Below, in pieces: positions 46,352 to 59,996 of a DNA stretch of 64,000 nucleotides (its first letter is position 1; each line of letters starts with the position of its first letter). The stretch is from positions 33,581,023 through 33,645,022 of the forward strand of contig CM060200.1 of assembly GCA_030562195.1 (NCBI GenBank), written 5' to 3'. Below the pieces are notes generated by a model, which saw only the letters and a list, made by a program, of their open reading frames with translations, made no database searches and was not told the DNA's origin. The stretch is from Nipponacmea schrenckii. Lineage: Eukaryota > Mollusca > Gastropoda > Lottiidae. A program made the translations under genes and the position numbers.

Positions 46352-49300
46352 TTTTGCTGCAAGGGAACGGGAAAATTACTAGACTGGCTCTGACAGGGGT
46401 TTGTTTACAGCATGAACCATGTGACTTTGAACTTCCGGTTAAAAAGTTATCAGACCACAGCTAATTACTTCCATAAAGTTTTATGGTCTGTAGCTATTAT
46501 AAATGTTTACCTCCCTTTGATTAGATCTGAAAGATATTCAGATAATTACCATATTGGAGAAAAAGACCGGAATTGGACTAAAATCAACAGACTCAATCAG
46601 ACTAAGTGCTGTATTCGTGTTGTGTGATACTTATAAACTGAAATCTAATCAACAGATAAGCCTATCACGAACTTGGCCAATTGATTACCCCAGATTCGAA
46701 CGCAGAGCATATACCTATGTGTAGCTTATTATTTAGCGATTATTATAGAGTGGGCATGAAATTTTCTTTCAATTGTTATACTGTCGAATTATTTGCAGTT
46801 ATTCCAGTTACAGACCTCCTTAACCCATTACAGTGTCGATTGCATGCTACTGAATTTTACAGTGCAATGTTTATCGAAAGGTATAGCCTACTTGAAAAAA
46901 TATCTAAAATATGATCTTTAAATCGATTATCACTTTGATCAAACTGAATTTGTCTGATAAGAATTAAAGATAATAAACTGGAGACTGTCATCGAGTATAC
47001 CTGTAACTAAAACATAGGTTTATGCTGACATGGTATCCACATTAGGAGATGATGCCTGTATAGGACTGTGGAACGACTCAGTTCCAGGAAGGCCCTCTGC
47101 GCCACCATTACCAGATGACAATTTTCTAATCGACTACTATTGTCAGTGCTGTGGGCATCTCTCATAAGAAGACTGAGCACATCAGCACCAACGCACTGGG
47201 AATGGCAAACGTCCACGCTATTAAAAGAGATTTCGGCAAACTTGGCAATTATTCAGTTTTGAAGCAGATCTCGGCGAGTTTATGGCCCGATCAAGTCGTA
47301 CCACAAGCTTTCCTAAATGAAAACATCGCCACGTTCTTAGTAATTATGATGCCATTTCTGTTATAAATAAATTTGTTAGTGTGACTAAATGTAAGTTGGC
47401 GGACATGGTACAGATTATTCACCTTAGAGGCTAAAAACGTCACAGCCAGACCTCGTATTCCTGGTATCGAATTGTAATACCATAGTGATAATAACTTGGT
47501 GACCGAGGCTAAGTTAAGTAATAATATTGATTTTTCAAGATTTTTCCTTTTCTCGTTAAGGGTTTAAAAGCTTTTCTCTTTTTTAAACTTATGTCTAATT
47601 TACTTTGACATAAACAAGAAAATATACATTTACCAGTGTTTCACTCATAAAATATATATCTAAAAACTTTCAGTTCCATGAATAATTAATACTTTCAAAT
47701 TCCAGACTTTGTTCTTTTTTACATATTCCTGCGTAATAGGAATACGTAATCCAATATCAGTCAATGACTTGTTGTCATTAAATTGCAAGGAAAGTTTTAG
47801 GATTACGATTCATCAATGTTATCACATCTTGACATTATTATGAAAGGGATGGTAAAAAGGTTTTCTTAAGTGTTTGTTGACGTAACTTATTTTTCGAAGA
47901 TCTAGTGTGATACAAGGCTATTTTGCGATTAGGGCATCATTAAATCAGCCCCTTCGTCAGGGTGGGGTTCACGGGGGCTGGCCGAGAATTGAGCCCCACC
48001 AATCGTACTCTCTAAAAAACTTCTCCAGTTAGCAAAGATTGATTATTTGAAAAAAAAAGATGAACATTATGGTTCTTCGGAATCGTTAGAAATACATTCT
48101 CTGTGCTTCTAGTTTTTAAAAATTTCATGGGGAAGGGGGAGAACGAGGGAAAAATATAAGGGACCCGGTACCAATTCAGTCATGGGGACGGGGCTATATT
48201 AAGCACTTAGTTTTAGTGGAATACTAGGTACCACTGACCTTTGAATGAAAAAAGGAATGATACAAATTGAGTCAGTCTTTCCGATACACATAACAAAATT
48301 TAGAATAAGTAATTCCCTTAGAGATTCGATCATTTTGATGGGACTTAAACATGGGATTTTAAAGATACTTTAAATGAAAAAGGGTATAAAAAGCACTGTT
48401 TATCCTTCAAACATGGTCTCATTTAAGATAATTTTAAAATACATAAAACGTAACCTATGTTTCGTATAATTAAAAGCTCTAAAATAACCTGCAGCAAATC
48501 TTTACTGTGGCAACTAATTTCACACACAGAAATAGAATAATAATTATACCAAATCACTGACAAGTCTATTTCATTTCCTCTATTAAGGGTAGTATGAAAG
48601 AGATTATTTTGGAACAAATTGTTTAGAAGTTAAAATCATCGGGTATAAGTACGCTCTTATTTCAAACGTACGATCACGTTTGATGTATAATTTATATTTC
48701 TATAGGTGGGAAAAGTAGGCCTTCTGTTTAATTTGTTAGAGAATGGATGCACCCATTGTCACCTTCTAAATGGAATTTATCAACGACAACCTTGTCAAAG
48801 TCTTGCATTTTGAAATAGAGAGGGAGATTTGTTCCTCCTAGTTAGGGGTGTGCAATTAGGGAAATATTGATCTCTGAAGAAATGAGAAAAAATAATACCA
48901 CTAAATTAGGTCTAAGTATTGAGTTTTTTGGGTAAAAATTGATTAAATGACAACGATTCATCGGTATGGTTTGTTTTATCAGTTTTCAGCTAAAACAATT
49001 TTATATTTAATTATTTATCACAATATTTCATTCATTTACTCATCTGCATAAGTTCAGGATGGAACAGGTCAATTGCTAATTAGTAAATGGTAAATACTGT
49101 ACCATATTGTGCTATAAAAGAGAACCACAAGAATGCAGCTTAAGAAATATAGTATATATAATATAATCATACATAGGGTATTAAGTTTCATTTGCAATAG
49201 TATCTCACTGGGCTATGCTTGGCAAATACGAACGTTTTCAATCAGCATTATCATTATGGACTCAGTCCACTACCATTAATTCATTTGCCATCTGTTTCCA

Positions 49301-49736
49301 TGTAAATCACGAAATTTTTAACCGGCTTTAACTTTTTCCAGAAATCTTGTTGAAATCTTTTCAATATGTCAAATGAGAGCCTGGCAAATACTTAGTTTCT
49401 GTACAAAAATTCAATATAGCATGACCATGAAAATTTTGAACTAGTCTAAATGAAAGTAGACCACTACAGGATATAAACATTCACTTGACTGTCTCTACTC
49501 TGTGCTATCACTGCACTCAAAACCACTATTTTTGAAATACCCTTCCTAAAATTCTGAAAGAAAATCTCATTTCAGACATCAAATTTCAAATGTTGACCAC
49601 AAATTAGTCAAAAATGAGCATGTAAAAAAATCTCCAAAGGAAGGGAGAAAGAGCATTTCTATACAATCATTAATGTTTCACTGGACTAAGTCATGTATGC
49701 TAGATTATATGGAAGCCGATAGCGACCATTTGTTAA
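46352..49736. other. intergenic DNA upstream of LDAH, weak coding hints
   Basis: No gene recognised. A somewhat GC-richer stretch at about 47020-47350 has short open frames on both strands (for example MVSTLGDDACIGLWNDSVPG from about 47030) but no recognised domain or splice support. It probably includes the unseen LDAH 5' UTR exon and promoter. Confidence 0.35.
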
Positions 49737-50033
49737 CCGCGACTTGTCGCCCTCTAATTTCAAAGTCGCCAACTCGACAAGTCGCCGGATTTCAAAGTCA
49801 GCAAATCGCCAACTCGACAGATTTTTTTGGCGACTTTCGACTTGTCGCCCCGCCATCCGCGACTTGTCGAGTTGGCGACTTTCGAGTTGGTGACTTGGCG
49901 AGTTGGCGATTTGGCGACTTGTCGAATTGGTGACTTGGCGACTTTGAAATACAACTCGCCAAGTCGCCAACTTGCCAACTCGCCAAGTCGCCAAGTCGAC
50001 ACTCGCCGGATTTCAAGGTCGCCAACTCGAAAT
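49737..50033. repeat. strand-switching minisatellite of GTCGCCAACTCG-type words
   Basis: About 300 bp consist almost only of words such as 'gtcgccaactcgacaagtcgcc' (49745-49820), then the reverse complement sense 'ggcgacttgtcgagttggcg' (49829-49944), then the first sense again (49950-50030). All frames are open, which creates spurious ORFs on both strands. Confidence 0.85.
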
Positions 50034-50039
50034 AATTAT

Positions 50040-51330
50040 GGGAGCCGAATGCCGATGATGAATCAGTATAAATTTTATGTAATATTTCCTTGATTGCTTA
50101 TCCCCCTTGAAATGTTGCTTCAGGCTATATCTCATGGCCTAATTTGTCACAAAAATGGAGGGAGTTACCCTTCTGTACTTTCTTGGATTCCATTTAAAAG
50201 GCTACGGTTATTCATTACCTGATAAAGACTTGAGATTGAAATATCGCTCAAGTAAAGTTAGTAATTGTAATCCATAAGAATTGTTTAATTATGTCATGTG
50301 TTTTCCTTAAAATGTTTTTTCATCAAGCCAAGTCATTGCTGTTTATTTTCTTCTTGTTAATCAGTACTGGGACCACGAATATATAATATCAATCCATGCA
50401 GTAGACAGTAAACCTATGTAATTTAATATAAAAAAAATATACGTTTCCCGCACAACTCCAAATTGATGAAACATCTCTCTTCCTTTAACATACGAAAGAC
50501 GTCAATAACTGTTTCTACTAAACGGCCTTTTAGAAAATTGTTTTAATAATCAATTCTAGTCACTCAATCAATACCGTAATTAATGATCTACACGTATATT
50601 AATTATTAACACCACTGCAGATAAGAATTTCATATTATATATATAAAATTATTTTCATCTTTAACTTTTTATGATTACTGGTGTAATAAAAACAAGATTC
50701 ATTTACTTCACTTCATTTAAAACTAGAAAACGCAGCAGACACGAAGTCTATAGATCAGAGGTAGGTAACTAACCGAAGGCCTACCACATATACAGTATAC
50801 GTATAAAAAAAATACACTTGAATTAATTGCTCGCAATGTCAAAAACGAATCGCTCGGAATCACTATTGGAAATGAGTTCAGTGCATCTAATGGTATATGC
50901 TTTCGTATCGATGAGGCGTCACTTATTTAAAATTCCCGCAGAATGTGACTTAAAATATCAGTCATGTCCGTTACAAGCTCAAGTACGATGCTCGAATGAT
51001 TTATAGATTTTTTGGCAGCGATATTGAGAGAGCACCTGCTAAATATCACGATATTTAAACAAATGACATTTTTCAGATTTTGAACATATACATCGAAGCA
51101 GAATACTCAGAAACCAGGATATAAATTATCCTGAGCTGCTGATCACAGTAGGCCTATATTTTTCTTTTAATAGAAGACTCCAATACATGAAATAGTTGTT
51201 TATCTAATCCGTAATTAATGATTTAATTGCTTTACTTTTGTCAAATCATATTTTTCTCTTAGCATTTTGTACTTGTTTCTGAAGAATGATATGAGCTACC
51301 TTTTTAAATAGTGTTATGTACAAATAAACC
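50040..51330. other. intergenic DNA, nothing recognised
   Basis: AT-rich, no coding or RNA gene and no clear repeat. Confidence 0.4.
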
Positions 51331-51334
51331 ATTT

Positions 51335-52060
51335 TTATACGACCGCATTATAATGTGGTCGTGTATTATCGTCACCCCTTCACAATTACTTGTGAACGCA
51401 AAAAAGACAAAAGTTTTCATCGGATTTGAATGAAACTTGCTGTTATCATTTATATTGATCGGACAAGTTCGAAATTGGCGATTTTTCGATGAATGATTTT
51501 TAATTATTGCACTTGACTTAGTCAAAATGCGTCAAAATTGGCTTGTGAACGCGATAGAGACTGCAGTTTTCATTGGATTTGAACGAAACTTGCTGTGATC
51601 ATTTATATTGATGAGATTGGACAAGTTCGAAATTGGCGATTTTTCGATGAACGGGTTTTGAGTTATTGCACTTGACTAAGTCAAAACGCGTCAAAATTGG
51701 CTTGTGAACGCGATATAGAGACTACAGTTTTCATCGGATTTGAATGAAGTTTTGTGCTATCATTTATATTGATGAGATCTTGGACAGGTTCGAAATTAAC
51801 GATTTTTCGGTGAACCTTTTTTGCCCTTGACTTAGTCAAAACGCGTAGAAATAGACTTGTGAACACGATAGATACAACAGTTTTCATTTGATTTGAATGA
51901 AAATTAGTGTGAACATTAATATTGATGAGATGATGGATAAGTTAAATAGTGACGACATTTCGGTGAACGATTTTTTAGTTCTTGCCCTTGTCAAAACGCG
52001 TTGAAATAGACTTGTGAATGCGATAGACAATACTGTTTTCATCTGATTTGAAGAGTTGTT
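51335..52060 (+). repeat. ~157-bp tandem repeat family, copy 2
   Basis: Units with 'gtcaaaacgcgtcaaaattggcttgtgaacgcgatagagactacagttttcatcggatttgaatgaa' recur at about 51522, 51680, 51835 and 51991, with declining similarity. The array starts with a hairpin 'gaccgcattataatgtggtc'. The same family, inverted, is inserted at 26045-26710. Confidence 0.8.
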
Positions 52061-55000
52061 TCTATAAATCGTCGACCTTCATGTCTCTTTCGAACTTGTA
52101 ACTATTTCTCTCACTGTATAACCGTTTTGGATAGCCTACCTGTTTTCAGCTTATCGTGTTTCGAACGACAGTTATTCTGAGTCATAGGTAATACTGGGAC
52201 TTATTAACTGCCATAATATAAGCATATTTCAGGCTCCAAGTAATGATTATTTTATAGATTATATTTCCATTCCATAGTGTCGTCCTCATTCCACTTGAGG
52301 CGATAATATTAGTTGTTATCGATATGGTAATATTCTTTAACATAATGTCATCGAGAAATAACAATTTGATTTTACTCCTTTAGAATTTCATTAAATTACC
52401 TAATGCTGCTGGATACAGTTTACTGAATGGTTTGTGTTTTTTTTCTTTCCATTTTGTTTTAATTAGTGATCTTCTATATTGTTAAAAATTTCCGTTACCT
52501 GTGCATTATGACCGTTCAAATAGTACAGAGGCTACAACCATGCAAATTTCGAAGTAATGATCGTCACCGCATGAAAGGGTTTGACCATCATCATACCTAG
52601 TGTTCCATTATGCTATGTTATTCATGGTTGGTATTGTTCTGATCATACTCTGTCGACGCTGTGAGTACTGTTCAGTCCTATCAAGATCAAAGAGGGTATA
52701 ACTAGGATCATGATACTTAGAAACGGACATTGTGTTTAATTTTAGAGCTAAACAACGATATCAGCATCTGTGGTCAACGGACGTAAACTTGTCATTACCA
52801 GCCAACCAAGATAACATCTTTTCTAGGAATAAATCCCTTTGTGGCACTGTTTCCAGGTGAAACACAATCCGTTTATATGAGTTCATATATTATAAAGCAC
52901 GTTTGTACATATTCTGTGTATGTAATGTCGAACACCTGCGAGACGGGTGTGGTAAGAAGATAGAACTGGAAGAAAAGAGAATACCTATATTGATCATAAA
53001 ATCGATGCTGACATTTAAGAAACCTTTTCTTCTGCAGAATATGGAATAAGCACAGATAATAGAAATATTCTTCAAAGACGACTCTTGTGTTTGTAAATAT
53101 CAATACCATGATAAGACCAAAACTCTTCAACCATATTATCACATTCACACATATAGTTAACATGTTTCCAATATAAATAGTTCCAAATGGAGACGTGATT
53201 AGCTGATGATTTCTAATTTCAAAGACAAAGAAGAAGATTATTTTATAATTCTTAAAAGAATTCTTAAATAATTAGAATCATTATTCTTAATTGTTATAAT
53301 GTGTCAATGTATGCTTTAACCAGCAGTATACAATTTCCAGCCTTACTCGTCAATTGACTTGATGGGCACTTTCTCCGTAGTCAATAATAGGCCTATACAG
53401 CAAAGTGGGGTGAAGATCTTGTTCGATATGGTCATTGTGGCAAGTAGCTTAAGATATCACATAAAGACAAAAAAAAAACGTTAGAATATCTGTAGAATCT
53501 GATAGTCATGGAAATTCCATATAAAAATAATATTAAACACATTGATTACTATGGTCATTTATTAAAGAAATGCAACCATCAGGTATTTCATATAGTCTAA
53601 AATGAGTCAGCGGAACTGAAATTGCTTTAAAAAAGACTGGAAGAAAAGGAATAAGAAAGACATTATAGTTCAGACAAGTTGATCATTATTTACGAGTGTA
53701 TAATACCATAAAATATTATAAATTGTTACTTTATTTACACACTCGTAAGTTTATAGATTTTGTATTTACATAGGAATAAACCTTAAAACATGGAATTAAT
53801 TGCTGTAATTGACGTTTATATTGCAAGGTAATTTTTGAAAACACAACAGGAATTTAAACTTAAAGTCATAAGGACACATAACCTACAAATGCAAGAATTT
53901 TTGTTTGTTCCTGAATATGACTGTCTTTAGTCAAAATGTTAATACACATTGAATCAAACGTGAAGTAGAAAAATAGGAATTATTTGAAACATTAAACAAA
54001 AATACAGAAAATAACAGTTTATGTTGATGAATTGTTTCCGGTGTACATAATCTCATTGCCCGCCAATTTCACTTTAGTATGAAATACAACAGATTGTTGT
54101 AAACTCTGTTCTTATATTCTACAATACAGCAATTCAGCTCGAGGTAATTTAGGGCCAGTGTGGTTGATTTAAAAGCGAGTGTAATAGATATCATCACCCA
54201 TAAATAAAATAACTATAAACGGCCCAAACCGATAATTTACGATAATGAACTGTCGGATTGAACTCGGATAGAAAATTTTAATCATAATTTTGATGACAAT
54301 TAGTCTGGAAAAAGTCGATTTTCATCGAAATGTAATCCCTGTAGCTTCTCTTATCATTTTGGCACTTAAGATGAGCAGACGACTACGATATCTACAACAG
54401 GAGAAGTCATTCTGGATGAGCATTTGTCAGCTATAGCTACATATCTGATTATAACCAGACGGGTGCTTGGAACATTCTTAACCTTTCGTTCTAGGAATTA
54501 ACCAAGAAAAGAAGACACAGGAATCTGGACTAATCCCAGTGGTTACACGGACCCAACTACTTCTTTTCTCTCATAGCATTGACAAGCTATTTCACAACTC
54601 AGCTTTTAAGTTTCATCAATTGCTATACTAACTTAATTATCAATGTTTTTTCTCTCGTTGTTTATTACTTTATGTACATTCTGACTGTCCAATCTGTCAC
54701 TGGTATCTGTCTTATAAATCAACGTTAATCTCAAACTAATGTCAGCAAGTAATCTTCGTCGTATAATTCTGAATAAAAGTTCTTACTTATTGGAAGTGAA
54801 CGAACTATAGTTAGAAAGAAGATGGCTTGGGAAGGGAGGCTATTTGGCGTCGAACTATGACTTAATAATGACATGCCTTTCCAAAATATGCTATTTTCCT
54901 ATAATAAATATATATATTTTCAACATGTATTGTTTTGTCCCATGTAACAAGGTTGATAAATAATTCGATGTATGTCCCTTTAAGATTATGAATTATATAA

Positions 55001-55180
55001 TATGTGGCTGTACTTATAAGTGATTATTATATTAGAAGACCTGTGATGTGATTAATTATAACTATTAATTATGTTTGGCGAAGTGATAATATTTTTATGA
55101 TGTCTGATTGTAACATGTAGAATGAAGATGCGTGTTTGTGTGTGGATGTACCTGTGTCGAAAGAGTGGGTAGGGGTGAAT
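52061..55180. other. intergenic DNA, nothing recognised
   Basis: About 3.1 kb without recognisable exons or RNA genes. The 96-residue minus frame at 52873-53163 has no recognised domain. Confidence 0.4.
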
Positions 55181-55184
55181 GGTT

Positions 55185-56150
55185 GATATCTGCTAGTAAC
55201 ATGTAGAGGTGAATGGGTGGTATCTGATAGTAACATATAGAGATGAATAGGTGATATCTGATAGTAACATATAGATGTGAATGGTTGATATCTGATAGTA
55301 ACATGTAGAGGTGAATGGGTGATATTTGATAGAAAACATGTAGAGGTGAATGGGTGGTACCTGATAGTAACATGTAGAGATGATTGGTTGAAATCTGATA
55401 GTAACATGTATAGATGATATATGATGATGATGATATCTAATAGCAACATGTAGGGGTGAATAGGTGATATTTGATAGAAACATGTAGAGGTGAATGGGTG
55501 GTATCTGATAGTAACATGTAGAGGTGATTGGTTGAAATCTGATGGTACCATGTATAGATGATATATGATGATGATATCTGATAGTAACATGTAGGGGTGA
55601 ATGGGTGATATTTGATAGAAACATGTAGAGGTGAATGGGTGATATTTGATAGTAACATGTAGAGGTGAATGGGTGGTATCTTATAGTAACATGTAGAGGT
55701 GAATGGTTGATATATGATAGTAACATGTAGAGGTGATTGGTTGATATCTGATAGTAACATGTAGAGGTGAATGGTTAATATCTGATAGTAACATGTAGAG
55801 GTGAGTGGTTGATATCTGATAGATACATGTAATAGTGAATGGGTTATATCTGATAGTAACATGTAGAGGTTAGTGTTTGATAACTGATAGATACATGTAA
55901 TAGTGAATGGGTTATATCTGATAGTAACATGTAGAGGTGATTGGTTGATATCTGATAGTAACATGTAGAGGTGAATGGTTAATATCTGATAGTAACATGT
56001 AGAGGTGAGTGGTTGATATCTGATAGATACATGTAATAGTGAATGGGTTATATCTGATAGTAACATGTAGAGGTTAGTGGTTGATATCTGATAGATACAT
56101 GTAACAGTGAATGGGTTATATCTGATGGTTTCATGTAACGGTGACATATG
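55185..56150. repeat. 34-bp minisatellite with 204-bp higher-order repeat
   Basis: About 28 copies of a 34-bp unit like 'gatatctgatagtaacatgtagaggtgaatggtt'. Unit variants recur in register: the series at about 55735 is repeated at 55939, 204 bp (six units) later, and another variant block near 55382 recurs near 55525. The long minus-strand open frames (up to 270 codons, runs like SPLHVTIRYHPFTS) come only from the repeat and are not genes. Confidence 0.9.
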
Positions 56151-59100
56151 AAGAAATGGAAAGTTGAGATACGAAGTGATAGCTGTGTATAAGTTTGAAA
56201 TGAAATCCACTCTGTTTAATGAAGAATAAGTGCTAGAAAGGTTGTTCATTGATTAATATTAATTGCGCCCTTCATCAGATATATACTTGTAGGCTGGATC
56301 ATCTGTCTTATTAGGGAACTCGCCAACTTAACCATTATTACAAGTCGATTTTAACTTTAAAGTGACAAGAAACGGTCAATAGGTTTCCAATGGTTAGTAT
56401 GTTGTGTAGGCCTATGTTTCTCAATAGTAATCCTATGTAACTCATGGGTTATAAACAGGTTTTTTCTTTCTTAATCGGTATCTAAGTCTTTTTTGGCCAT
56501 AGATAACGTTTTTCATTCTTTTCTTTTAATTATCCCAGAAGCTTGGGCTGTCAAAAAATTCTTTTTCCTCCACTCCTTGAATGAAAGTTAAGTTTTTATT
56601 CTGGTCTCAGACAGCATGAAGAAATTTGTTTACAGAGCCGTCGCTTAAGTGAATTCCTTTCAGAGTTGAGGATTCTTCAAAGCGCTTAACCTTCAATATG
56701 GGAACTACTTGTACCGACCTGATCACAAATATGAAAACGAGCAGTAGCAGGGCGGTATGAAGTATAAAAGCCATATACATGTACCACAATAATAATGTAT
56801 TTAATCAATATGTTCTATTGTATTGGTTAACTTGTCACAAAGAGTTGAAAATCACTCAGTATATTTCTAGTCAGTTATATAGAGGTGTGTTTTTCTGCTT
56901 CTACCTACTACTCAATCAAGGTAAGGTGTTTTTAATTTCATAACTTATTTTCAGACTGTTAGATTTGACACCATTGTAACTTGCTGGGTGAACTCATTTC
57001 GTGTGTGGAAACTATAATCGAAGAACGATGGGCTGAAGAGGGTGAAACCAGGGCTGGTACTAACAGCAGTAGTAAATTTTGAGGACGTTTTTGTTTCAGT
57101 TTCATTAACTGAGTAAATTAAATTCAAATGTAACTTTTGAATTTTGGGTTAGCAAATAGTCCAGGGTAAATGATGAGAGTTTCAACTATGTAATTGTAAA
57201 ATAGATTATCCTCTGCATTTATTCTCTTTGTCGAAATATGCACTCCAATCTGTAAATCAAATTTTCAGATCATTTTGATTAACGTTATTCAGATTAATTA
57301 TATTTCAATTGTAATCTCTAGTAATATAGCATTTAATTTCCTTATTTTAATAGCCACAATGCACTGTAATATTGTACCTTCATGTACATGTTTACTCTTG
57401 ACATGAATATCGCCTATTGTTGTGTTCAGTCCCTTTGAAACAAGTTTTATAATGTTATATAGGCTATTGTTGATGGTTATTATAAATGATATATCTTATA
57501 TTTGTAAATTTTGTTCCCGGTTCGAGTCAAGGCCTTCTCTCGGACTTATTCCCCTAATGCCAAAGCCAGAGGATTCAAAACTGTAACTCTTTGAATGTAT
57601 CTTAAAGCTCATATGCAGAAATGTCATTAAGAAAAAAACAAAATTAATATGTACATAAAAATATATCCTTTTATTTGAAAACGGAACAAATTGTTAGTTA
57701 AGAAAGTTTGTCGAAGTTTTGTGTTTTGCTTTATAATGGCTCGTTATTTATTGAAACCTTAAGAATAATAGAGACATAATTATCTGTAATAATTACGCGT
57801 TCATTATGCTTAAACAGTATAGTTTTCTTACAATTACCAAAAAGAAAACGTAATGTAAAAATAGTAACGTAAAATAGGATTTGATGTTGAAGAAATAATG
57901 ATTAGATTGTTTTAGGTTAAAGTTTGAGAGACAGCTCTTTTCATCCTCTTCATCATCAGTTCTCAAACGAGTCTAAGAAATTATCCCGTGCCTTTCACTA
58001 TATGTATTTTTGAAACTCATAATATATATAATATACACAACTCTGGAAGTTTGCAATATATATATGGATAATGAGAAATGGGTCAAGTTATGTAACATGC
58101 TATAGTAACTATTTCATTAATAATAATAAGCATACAACTTTCCTAATTCAATTATCATGTAATGCGTACATGGTAATATACAGTTGTCATGGACTGAAAT
58201 AACCTGTATCTAACTCCACGTTCCCAATTACAAAATCATAAGTATCCAATATCAAGATTGTTTTCTCTTTAATACAGTCGTATTGAATTGCACAAATTCA
58301 TTCAAAGATCATTAGTGTGGCGTGTTTTACTCCAATCTTTGAAAAAATAACATTGTTATTTGTCATTAGATAGTATCATTATAATCAATACACAATTATA
58401 AAATCATTCAACTTAACCACTTCATGGCGTATTGTCAACAGACATATCTAAAACAACCTCGAAAATAATTAAGTGTGAAACCCCTAATATACTTTTTACC
58501 TATATAATATCATAATGGAAAGAAGATGAAAGATTTAATTTTACTAGACTTGCTGCTTTTATATTACTTCCTTCACATACTTCCGGTTTCGACAATTCCG
58601 TATAATTCGTCATTTGCACAAACCACTAACATAACTTTACATCAGAAATATTCTTTCAAAATTTCCTTTTTACCATCATCATTATAGTTTTTGGCAAATA
58701 GTATACAGATTCGCACTGTTATTCATATTATTGGTAATGTAAGGAGGCGTGACGTAATGCATATAAATGATATATTTTATAATTGATCAACTGTGATGTG
58801 ATAGTTTTTGATGTACAAACACAAATGTGCGCAGCATATAGGCTCGTATTATATATGAAATCCATGTGATCATTAAAAAGATTTGGATTTTACAGAAATT
58901 TAAAATTTACACGATGCCTTCAAATGTAATCGGGTTTGAAATAATGCAAAATCCCACCAGTTTAAATAAGCTTCCATTCTGACCACAGAAATCAATAGTT
59001 TAACTAGTATGTTAATTCGAAATGATAATGTTTGACTGTGGTCGTGTTTGACATGGCATGCCACTTGATGAATAAGTTTATGTAACAGAGAATGGTTTAC

Positions 59101-59940
59101 ATCTCTATAGTGTCAATATACTAGAAAACATGACCAACATTCAAACTAGAATCATATAAAATTCATGCACAATAAAAGTTCTGACAAAAGAATTCATTGT
59201 AGTAAAAGGTATTTCTTTTTAGTTCCATATATTGAACAATCCTAACGTTATGACGATCGTAAATTTTTAATCATTAAAACTACTCAACTCTGTCAATTTA
59301 TTTCATTTCGCAATGTAAACTTTCAACACTCAAACTCTGTTTGCTGTATTAATATTGCGACATTTGAGGTATATAAATGGTAAGTAAAGAAATAGTTTAA
59401 TGGGAACCGATATATGTATTCAGATCAAAATAGTTTGAGGTGTCCGTATAATATAGGTCGTCAATATTCTACTTTAAGGAGAAACAAAAATTATATATTG
59501 TGATTGTACAAAATAGATACTGGCATTATCGACTCTTTTCGATAACCATCTGTCTAATGATCTTTAATGTGCATATCCTGTAACACGCCTGCGCTCTCCT
59601 AGGATATTAAGATAAAACATGAAATGTAAATCTGTACATGTATATACTAGTAGTAAGCTGGAAAGGCAATGGCGAACTACGAATGGCAGAATCTGAAGTC
59701 GACTATATTTTCAACGAGAATAAGCTGGGCTACTCTGCAGTTGCCATTAGTTGATCTCGTTCTTCTTTCTAGAAGATCTGAACTATATAATAATGCAAAA
59801 TTTATGTAATCAAATTGGCATAGTGTCTAAAAACGGAATCGAAAGGTGGGTGCTTTATTCATTCCACATTTCAGAAGAATTGAGCAGTTGTTATAGAATG
59901 AAAAATGTCTAAATGTCTAATTTTAATGTTCTAAATGATT
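56151..59940. other. intergenic DNA, one weak small ORF
   Basis: Nothing firmly recognised. A 60-codon minus frame at 56607-56789 would give a single-pass hydrophobic N-terminus (MAFILHTALLLLVFIFVI) with AATAAA just after its stop. This is not enough to call a gene. Confidence 0.35.
59545..59600 (-). repeat. short SINE fragment
   Basis: 'gatctttaatgtgcatatcctgtaacacg' matches the SINE body ('gatctttaacgtgcacagcctgtagcaca') in the minus sense. Confidence 0.35.
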
Positions 59941-59946
59941 AAATAC

Positions 59947-59996
59947 AAAAAAAAAAAAAAAAACAAAAAACAAAAAAAAAAAACTAGAGAAAAAAA
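59947..59996 (+). repeat. poly(A)-rich tract
   Basis: About 50 bp of almost pure A with a few C. It could mark a retro-inserted 3' end, but no body was recognised upstream. Confidence 0.6.

Noticed and set aside
47020..47366. Short frames on both strands in a GC-richer stretch
   Set aside because: No recognisable motif and no consistent frame or splice sites. It could be an old pseudogene, but this is unsupported.
49673..50093. Several open frames on both strands rich in SPTRQVA or WRVGDLA repeats
   Set aside because: They translate the short-word minisatellite; being open in many frames is an artefact of composition.
55069..56249. Four long overlapping minus-strand ORFs (up to 270 codons)
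   Set aside because: They are the translation of the 34-bp minisatellite. The period is not a multiple of three and no stop occurs in the unit, so long frames are expected by chance.
57505..57530. tRNA-like B box 'cccggttcgagtcaagg'
   Set aside because: There is no A box at the right distance upstream and no cloverleaf could be formed.
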